From the NCBI GenBank assembly GCA_003140115.1, contig PLIQ01000013.1, positions 1-10,010 of the forward strand: a stretch of 10,010 nucleotides of DNA. The letters run 5' to 3'. The notes beneath the pieces are model-generated. The model was not told the origin of the DNA, made no database searches, and saw only the letters and a program-made list of their open reading frames with translations. Shown here one piece after another: positions 5,806 to 10,010 of this stretch. A program made the position numbers and the translations under genes. The DNA is from Actinomycetota bacterium. GTDB taxonomy: Bacteria > Actinomycetota > Actinomycetes > Streptosporangiales > Streptosporangiaceae. Every line of letters begins with the position of its first letter. Positions within the stretch are counted from its first letter, which is position 1.

Positions 5806-5967
5806 TCAGTTCCCAGTCAGAGTTCCAGTCACGAGCGGCGTGGTTCTTAAGGACAGCCACGTCGCCGGATGGACCTGCATCCCGGTGCCGAGCGCCGACT
5901 GGTCCGGTTCCTCCGCGATCACCCTGAACACGCATACATCCTGTGCCACCCACTTGCCGGTCTTCAT
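5806..5967 (-). CDS. Possible small ORF (53 residues), unrecognised
   Basis: ATG at 5967 opens 53 codons: MKTGKWVAQDVCVFRVIAEE, then PDQSALGTGMQVHPATWLSL and a Thr-rich tail ending LTGN. Third positions are mostly G or C and the amino acids look protein-like (alternating strand VCVFRVI). The frame remains open upstream of the ATG for about 20 more codons (LQGSTAL directly before it), so this may be the remnant of a longer gene that lost its 5' part. In the neighbouring frame a stretch VYGWYHLHNHAVSFKGPRR ends in TGA directly overlapping this ATG, which hints at a frameshift in one ancestral gene. AAGGG lies 12 bases before the ATG, rather far. No family is recognised. Confidence 0.3.
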   Translation of the reverse strand: MKTGKWVAQDVCVFRVIAEEPDQSALGTGMQVHPATWLSLRTTPLVTGTLTGN

Positions 5968-6574
5968 CAACGCCGTGGACCCTTGAAGCTCACGGCGTGA
6001 TTGTGCAGGTGGTACCAGCCGTACACGGGGAGATCAACCAGATGCTCTGGGCGGCTGCCTCAGCTGACAGCGAATCCGAGGCAGTCGTGCTGCTGTCTCG
6101 CATTCGGAGACTCGCAGCCGAGAAAGGGTCTGGGCTTGCTGAGGCGGCAATGCCCCGGCGGAGATTTTGCGGCGGGCGCTAGATAACCCATAACTGCAGA
6201 GAGGGCATCAAAGCTCGCACAGAGACTTTGCCCTGACAGCAACGACGAGTTGAGGGCCGGGACTGGTACCCGCTGTATCACCCGCCGGCACCTTACGGCG
6301 TCGGCGAGCGCCTCGGACACTCCGTTCAACTTTTGTTCTAACGCGCCAAACCTTCGCGATCTTGTCGTCGCCTGGGGGTCAAGTTGGGGAGCCATCCGGT
6401 GAAGAGCCGCCAGCCTCTGGCGGAGTCTGGACGGTCATTCGCCCTGGGAAACAGGACTTCGCGAAGCTTCTAGACTCGCCCAGACCGGCTCGAGGCCTAC
6501 TTCACGTCGAGGAGGTCGCCGCCAGATCCATCAGAATACCGGGTTGAAGGCGCCGCCCTGTCATCTGGCCGATG
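5968..6574. other. Gene-poor stretch, probably degraded
   Basis: About 600 bases without a convincing gene. Reading frames here have weak third-position bias. Two compete on opposite strands: a + strand frame to 6182 (GVIVQVVPAVHGEINQML) and a - strand frame from 6395 to 6060 that continues after one stop codon. Neither has a ribosome binding site. A 7-bp hairpin sits at 6407-6423. I read the stretch as worn-out coding DNA plus the region downstream of the GmrSD-like gene. Confidence 0.45.
6407..6423. repeat. Hairpin CCGCCAG-CCT-CTGGCGG
   Basis: A perfect 7-bp inverted repeat with a 3-base loop inside otherwise featureless DNA. No T run follows on either strand. It may be a stray terminator left by a lost gene. 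Confidence 0.4.
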
Positions 6575-6603
6575 CCGTGTGCACGACGTCTGACGGTGCA
6601 CGG
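6575..6603 (-). terminator. Imperfect hairpin after the GmrSD-like gene
   Basis: CCGTG (6575-6579) pairs with CACGG (6599-6603), CAC with GTG inside a small bulge, and CGT with ACG around a CTG loop. It begins 14 bases beyond the TAG at 6619-6617 on the - strand. Its place and G+C-rich stem fit an actinomycete terminator without a U tail. Confidence 0.4.
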
Positions 6604-6616
6604 AATCACCAAGGCG

Positions 6617-8260
6617 CTATCCGTGAGCGAGCACCTGCCGGAACCAGAGGAGAGCGGCTTCGCCGTCCTTGCGGGTCACGTCATCGACCGTCCTGCTATG
6701 GCGAAGGCGATTGCGTAGCTCGGCTAGTTGTGCGAACCGCACGTTGAGCATCTCTTTGCTCCCGAACCGCTCTGCAAATCGCGGCCAGAGCGTCTTGGAG
6801 GTGAGCACGTCCTGGAGTTCGCGGAGGTCGCAATACTCCAGCTTGCCGGACAGTGAGTCGTAGTGGCCGTTTCCCATGCCCGGACTCCGGCGTCGTGCGC
6901 TGGTGATGCGCTCGTTGATCTTGTCGCTCACATGGGATGGCAGTGCGTCTGGCTCTCCGGTGAGGGTATCGGTGATGATCCGGCGTAGCTCCAGTTCCAC
7001 GCCTTCCACCTGCAAGTCGAGTGAGGATCGCTCGGGGGACCGGATGGCTCCGGCGGGGGTGCCTTTGCCGGTCGCTGCCGCCAGCGCGTCCTCTAGGGTT
7101 TGCTCTCGCCAGTCGAGGAAGGCCTCGAAGTCGTTGGTGTTGAGCGGACTGTTCGGCCCGGTCGGCAGCTGGTGGCTGCGTAGCACCTCGTTGAGGGTGG
7201 GGCCGAGTTCGGTGCGCATCTCGTCGAGGTAGGCCGATGGTGCCTGGTTGCTGATGCGGATGTTCGTCACCCGGTCGATGAGGCAGTGATTGAGGACGGA
7301 ATCCACCGCGTCGCCCTTCCCGATGCTTCTCAGGTATGCACGCGGGAAGACGTGGTGGTCGTCGATCTTGCCCGCCTCGATGAGCTCGGGAGTGAGCGGC
7401 GCGCCGGTGTGGAAGTCGCGTGGCCTTTGCAGCAGGCTCAGGGCCATCGTGGCACGGTACAGGCCCTGCTGCCGGGTGGTGACCGTGCGCCACCGCTCCC
7501 GGTTCCACCCGAATGCTCGGACCACCTCTGGTTCGTCCCCGCCTGCAAGCCAGCTCTTGAGTGCTGGCGCATCTCGTTCGGCGAGGGTCGCTGACGAGCT
7601 CTCGTATTCACCGGTGAACGACGCGGACCAAAACCACCGCTTGAGCTTCGAGCGCATGGCGCCCTGCGCCGGCCCGGCCGTCGTCTTGACCTCATCCCAG
7701 ACGGTTGCCAGCGGGATAAGCATCGGCTCGTAGGGAAGCCACTTGGGCGCTAGCACGCCACATTCGTCGCGAAGCAGCGCGAGGACGGCAGCAATGCTGG
7801 CCACGGCGGAGTCCCAGCCACGGGCGATGTCATCGGCGGGCAGGCTGATGACGGATCGCCGCTTGCAGGAGACGCCGAGCCGCAGAGCGATGCACTGCAG
7901 CAGGTAGTAGGGCTTGACCCCGAAGTCGCCGAGGATGGGGTGCCCCTCAAGCGCGCTGTTCCACAGGTCGTACAGGCTGTGGCCGCCAGCGAATGCCCGC
8001 GCGCTGATGAGTTCGAACGGAGTTAGCGGCCTGCCGGTGCGGTTCAGGGTCTCGAAGATGGTGCACACCGCTTCGAGCGGCGTTCCCTCGGGGAGCACGG
8101 TGACCGGGAATGCGTACTTCACCAGGGGGTCGATGCACGCGTACTCGATCTCCCGGAGGAGATCACGCACCCGCTCCCGGTCCTCGTCGTTGCGGCGCGG
8201 CACGACGGCGTCGCGCCACCGGGCTGCGCCGAAATCGCGGACCGCAGCCAGCGGCATCAT
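6617..8260 (-). CDS. GmrSD-like restriction protein (DUF262/DUF1524) with HEPN-like end, 5'-truncated
   Basis: 547 residues in the open frame. GmrSD-family enzymes are modification-dependent restriction endonucleases: DUF262 binds nucleotide and DUF1524 is an HNH-type nuclease. Residues 1-130 match only the second half of DUF262 (IFETLNRTGRPLTPFEL at 68-84). The first half, with the DGQQR-type nucleotide motif, is absent here and nowhere else in the window. DUF1524 follows (about 255-400) with DDHHVFPRAYL at 300-310, NHCLIDRVTNIRISNQAPS at 324-342, and its HNH residues intact. Residues 410-547 form an added domain ending in AELRNRLRHSR (513-523): R516-N517-x3-H521 fits the Rx4H RNase motif of HEPN domains, as in Swt1-like C-termini. 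The ATG at 8260 has no ribosome binding site and MMPLAAVRDF looks like mid-protein sequence; the frame stays open upstream to a stop near 8309. I therefore read this as a gene that lost its 5' third by deletion, probably not a working restriction enzyme, though a separate HNH-HEPN product cannot be excluded. Confidence 0.85.
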   Translation of the reverse strand: MMPLAAVRDFGAARWRDAVVPRRNDEDRERVRDLLREIEYACIDPLVKYAFPVTVLPEGTPLEAVCTIFETLNRTGRPLTPFELISARAFAGGHSLYDLWNSALEGHPILGDFGVKPYYLLQCIALRLGVSCKRRSVISLPADDIARGWDSAVASIAAVLALLRDECGVLAPKWLPYEPMLIPLATVWDEVKTTAGPAQGAMRSKLKRWFWSASFTGEYESSSATLAERDAPALKSWLAGGDEPEVVRAFGWNRERWRTVTTRQQGLYRATMALSLLQRPRDFHTGAPLTPELIEAGKIDDHHVFPRAYLRSIGKGDAVDSVLNHCLIDRVTNIRISNQAPSAYLDEMRTELGPTLNEVLRSHQLPTGPNSPLNTNDFEAFLDWREQTLEDALAAATGKGTPAGAIRSPERSSLDLQVEGVELELRRIITDTLTGEPDALPSHVSDKINERITSARRRSPGMGNGHYDSLSGKLEYCDLRELQDVLTSKTLWPRFAERFGSKEMLNVRFAQLAELRNRLRHSRTVDDVTRKDGEAALLWFRQVLAHG

Positions 8261-8313
8261 GAGCGTGCGCGCCTGGGCGTTTGCCGGACCGGATCGTCCC
8301 GCCGATCTGAGTC

Positions 8314-8330
8314 ACGCAGAGTTTCTGCGT
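8314..8330. repeat. Hairpin ACGCAGA-GTT-TCTGCGT at a gene junction
   Basis: A perfect 7-bp inverted repeat with a 3-base loop at the point where coding bias of the upstream broken gene fades and the DUF262 frame begins. It could mark the deletion breakpoint or be a terminator of the upstream gene. Confidence 0.45.
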
Positions 8331-8739
8331 TCCTGCCGGTGATTGGGCTTGCGGCTGGCGATTGGACGTTTCGGGCAGGTTCCAGGCATGGCCGGGTGGT
8401 AGCGGCTCGAACGTGAGGCGGCGGGTAGGCAGTCGCCATTCGAGCAGCGGATCGTCGCTGCCGTGGCGCCAGCGGGCGCGCGGGCGGTAACCCCAGGCGT
8501 AGCCGGGGGCGATGGTGCGCTGCTGTTCAGCGGTGAATTCGTCGTGCCCGGCCCAGCCGAGGACCCGTTCGCGCCAGTACGGGCTGGCGAGCAGCCGGGC
8601 AGGGCGACGGACTGCGGATCGCGGCGGCGTCGGTGATCTGGGCCGCCCATTCGTCGCGGTCATGCCGCGGTCGCCTGCCGCGTGCGCACTGTGACTTTAC
8701 AGTCACGGTCCGACCGCATATCTTCCATGTAATATCCAT
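8331..8739 (-). pseudogene. Frameshifted, 3'-truncated hypothetical gene
   Basis: Two - strand frames join into one protein. The first starts at ATG 8739 (MDITWKICGRTVTVKSQ) and has strong G/C third-position bias through DEWAAQITDAAAIRSP (to about 8610). The bias then moves to another frame that reads ARLLASPYWRERVLGW, GHDEFTAEQQRTIAPGYAWG, LLEWRLPTRRLTFEPLPP and AWNLPE (to about 8372). A single-base slip near 8600-8610 explains this. The combined product is about 120-140 residues and rich in Trp and Arg; I do not recognise a family. Beyond about 8365 the bias weakens and the frame runs into the GmrSD-like sequence, so the natural 3' end is missing. The start lies inside a palindrome shared with the divergent 8763 gene. 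Confidence 0.55.
8691..8706. promoter_or_regulatory. Palindrome GTGACT-TTAC-AGTCAC, candidate operator
   Basis: Perfect 6-bp arms around a 4-base centre, within the first codons of the broken gene at 8739. The length and spacing suit a dimeric repressor site. It is centred about 34 bases from the next palindrome. Confidence 0.45.
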
Positions 8740-8747
8740 AGAAGATA
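8719..8747. promoter_or_regulatory. Interrupted palindrome over the divergent starts, candidate operator/promoter
   Basis: TATCTTCCATG (8719-8729) mirrors CATAGAAGATA (8737-8747) in 10 of 11 positions around a 7-base centre TAATATC. It is A+T-rich in a G+C-rich setting and contains TAATAT (8730-8735), a possible -10 box. The ATG of the leftward gene lies inside it, and the ribosome binding site of the rightward gene (GGAAGG, 8749-8754) begins 2 bases after it. A bound protein would control both directions. Confidence 0.5.
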
Positions 8748-8762
8748 CGGAAGGTCGTTGTT

Positions 8763-9209
8763 ATGTCTACTACTCAGACCATCACCATCGAGGCTGTGCC
8801 GGGTACTGAGATCCGGATCCGCCTTGTCCCGCCTGCCACCAGCCTCAACATCAGTACGGTGGACGGCATGCTCGGGGAGCTGGTCCGGCGCGGCGGTGGG
8901 AGGATCCGGGAAGCCGCGGACGGTCTCATACAGATGGGATATGTGCCAGATGTGCCGGACGTTCGAAAGGGTGGCCAGCGTCAGGCCTACTTGGGCTGGT
9001 CCGATCCTGCAAGGGCCTACGATGCCAGGGCGAAGTTTACGCTGTACCTGGAGCCGGGGACGGTGTCCTTCGGGCTCGCAACGGACCGGCGGGTGGTCAG
9101 CGGCTTGCCGGGCGCCGACACGACGCCGGAGAGCTACGTTGCCTTCCGTCTTACCCAGCCAGACGGCGTCGCCCACGCGCTGGCAGCTGCGCGCGCTGTC
9201 AAACGCTGA
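8763..9209 (+). CDS. Hypothetical protein (148 residues), intact, family not recognised
   Basis: ATG at 8763 with GGAAGG (8749-8754) 8 bases upstream, the best ribosome binding site in this half of the window. Third positions are biased to G/C throughout, so it is a real, conserved-looking gene. The N-terminal ~30 residues are strand-like (TITIEAVPGTEIRIRLVPPA). A helix follows at about 35-60 (VDGMLGELVRRGGGRIREAADGL), then a basic loop with GYVPDVPDVRKGGQRQAYLG, and the last 60 residues alternate strands (KFTLYLEPGTVSFGL, ESYVAFRL) before a short helix (VAHALAAARAVK). There is no signal peptide, membrane segment or catalytic motif that I recognise. It is transcribed away from the broken 8739 gene and ends in its own palindromic hairpin, so it is a single-gene unit. 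The operator-like palindromes suggest tight control, possibly by itself, but no HTH is visible. Confidence 0.75.
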   Translation: MSTTQTITIEAVPGTEIRIRLVPPATSLNISTVDGMLGELVRRGGGRIREAADGLIQMGYVPDVPDVRKGGQRQAYLGWSDPARAYDARAKFTLYLEPGTVSFGLATDRRVVSGLPGADTTPESYVAFRLTQPDGVAHALAAARAVKR

Positions 9210-9212
9210 CGC

Positions 9213-9245
9213 CCAGGCATCGGCTCATGCATGAGCGGATGCTGG
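9213..9245 (+). terminator. Long palindromic hairpin after the 8763 gene
   Basis: A 26-bp near-perfect palindrome (GCATC at 9217-9221, GCTCATGCATGAGC at 9223-9236, GATGC at 9238-9242) with one G-G mismatch pair, extended by CCA/TGG across a bulged G. It begins 4 bases after the stop codon. There is no T run. As RNA the top would open into a small loop. Confidence 0.6.
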
Positions 9246-9378
9246 CAGCCGACCGCGCATACCCCAATCAGCCACTTCTGCAAACACCACAGGTGGCTCG
9301 ATCACGCCTCAACAGCCGCGCCGAACGGACGGCTACGCGCGGGCACCTCGCCGGCGGTGTCAACGGCCAGAGCCTAGG

Positions 9379-9462
9379 AATTCCGGTTGGGTGCCCTGGT
9401 TTCTCCGGGCTGGCGGCCGCCAGTTTTCCAGGCTGGTGGCCGCGTGTTCTCCCGGCAGGTGG
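9379..9462. repeat. Degenerate tandem repeat, about 21-24 bp units
   Basis: Consecutive units start near 9379, 9400, 9424 and 9447. The clearest pair is TTTCTCCGGGCTGGCGGCCG (9400-9419) and TTTTCCAGGCTGGTGGCCGC (9424-9443); the last unit is TTCTCCCGGCAGGTGG (9447-9462). On the - strand one frame gives 8-residue repeats (TRPPAWK, TGGRQPGE, TRAPNRNS) that run to a stop, so it may be the eroded tail of a coding repeat. Confidence 0.45.
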
Positions 9463-9480
9463 TTAATGTGGCCAGCGGGA

Positions 9481-9765
9481 TCACCGCCGCGAGCCCGTCC
9501 TGCTCGTCTCCGGCGGCAGCGGGTCGAGGTTCTCAGTCGTGGGCAGCCCGTCCGGCTGAGCCGTGGCGCGGGTGCAGGCCCAGGCTGGTCTACGTCTGGC
9601 CGGCCTGGGCCTGGCCGCGCCGTGTCCGGCCTTGTCACGCAGGACCTCCACTGCGCCGGCGATCTCGGACTCGGTGGCATGATCGGTGCCGCAGCGGGCG
9701 AGGATGTCACGGGTCTGCGCCCATGCCGCCTCGCCGATACGGCAACCGTAAGCACCTCTACTCAG
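9481..9765 (-). pseudogene. Remnant of an unknown gene
   Basis: The - strand frame ending at TGA 9483-9481 shows strong G/C third-position bias from about 9765 onward: EAAWAQTRDILARCGTDHAT, ESEIAGAVEVLRDKAGHG, then a Pro/Arg-rich section and a proline-rich end (TTENLDPLPPETSRTGSRR). The helix-like first half looks like genuine protein. Upstream of it the frame has poor bias (to 9807) and no ribosome binding site, so the 5' end seems lost. A second frame slip near the AGA CGT AGA codons (about 9590-9610) is possible. No family is recognised. Confidence 0.35.
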
Positions 9766-9807
9766 AACGCCGCGATGCCACATCGAGGACCCAGAACCTC
9801 GGGACAA

Positions 9808-10010
9808 ATCGCCGATAACTTAGGTCAGCGAGACCAACAAGCTAATGACTCAGATTCACGACGGCTGACTCAGATCAGATGGGACAGGACAGTGGCCCGG
9901 CGGAACGAGCGACTACTCGCCTCGAATATCTTGGCCCCCGGAATGGCCCCCAGAGGCTGTTCGAGGTGTTCTATTTAGCTCTCTGAACTGGTGGGCCGTA
10001 CTGGATTTGA
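9808..10010. other. Non-coding tail with short repeats
   Basis: No gene is seen. G+C drops compared with the flanks. Besides the TGACTCAGAT pair (9846-9875), TGGCCCCC occurs twice 12 bases apart (9932-9939, 9944-9951), bracketed by a 7-bp inverted repeat CCTCGAA (9920-9926) and TTCGAGG (9961-9967). Function unknown. Confidence 0.4.
9846..9875. repeat. TGACTCAGAT direct repeat, 20-bp period
   Basis: Two identical 10-base words at 9846-9855 and 9866-9875, 20 bases apart, or about two helical turns, so a protein could bind both on one face. Only two clear copies are present, too few to call an iteron array. Confidence 0.45.

Noticed and set aside
5943..6182. A 79-codon + strand frame with a helix-like end
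   Set aside because: It looks partly protein-like (SESEAVVLLSRIRRLAAEKG), but bias is weak, there is no good start, and it competes with an opposite frame of better bias.
6060..6395. A 111-codon - strand frame
   Set aside because: Weak third-position bias, no ribosome binding site and no recognisable protein pattern; kept only as part of the degraded stretch.
6696..7508. A 270-codon - strand frame
   Set aside because: It lies out of frame inside the DUF1524/HEPN-like gene and has Arg/Pro/His-rich content typical of a shifted frame.
9846..9875. Iteron array or CRISPR
   Set aside because: Only two copies of a 10-bp word, with no third unit, no spacer pattern and no rep or cas gene in the window.
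9391..9978. A 195-codon + strand frame
   Set aside because: Its composition is irregular, there is no ribosome binding site, and coding bias in the middle favours the - strand.

Overview
The window comes from a high-G+C Gram-positive genome, almost certainly an actinomycete: coding stretches are strongly G/C-biased at third codon positions, GTG starts are common, and the gene families are typical of that group. The genus cannot be told from the sequence. The whole window looks like an accessory, recombination-worn region: two transposition modules, small lipoprotein genes, a cut-down restriction-type gene and several broken genes, with almost no housekeeping content.

Region 1 (1-1957, + strand) is the end of a transposon operon. 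It holds the C-terminal part of a DDE/rve-type transposase cut by the window edge, a small helical protein of unknown role, and an ExeA/TnsC-like AAA+ ATPase. The genes overlap by 8 and 4 bases and are closed by a 13-bp-stem hairpin. Region 2 (1994-2604) has a small + strand gene facing an unrecognised - strand gene.

Region 3 (2745-5550, - strand) is a run of small secreted lipoprotein genes with lower G+C. Two intact ones lie in tandem (3827 to 2787). A third, immediately upstream, has been split inside its signal peptide by an IS3-type insertion sequence (about 3905-5477) that carries orfA and orfB with a complete D,D(35)E triad. The two halves of the signal peptide sit on either side of the element. 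A short upstream element resembles the one in front of the 2604 gene. Region 4 (5551-6616) is mostly gene-poor, with one possible 53-residue ORF and some palindromes.

Region 5 (6617-8739, - strand) holds a GmrSD-family (DUF262/DUF1524) protein with an intact HNH-type motif and a C-terminal HEPN-like Rx4H motif, but without the N-terminal half of DUF262. Directly upstream is a second, frameshifted gene whose 3' end is missing. The two look fused by a deletion near 8290-8370. Region 6 (8691-9245) is a divergent control region with two palindromes, an intact but unrecognised 148-residue gene and a long palindromic terminator. The tail (9246-10010) contains degenerate tandem repeats, a gene remnant on the - strand and a pair of 10-bp direct repeats 20 bp apart.

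No complete novel system was identified. The most interesting points are the DUF262-DUF1524-HEPN remnant, the split lipoprotein locus with its shared upstream element, and the palindrome-controlled unknown gene at 8763.
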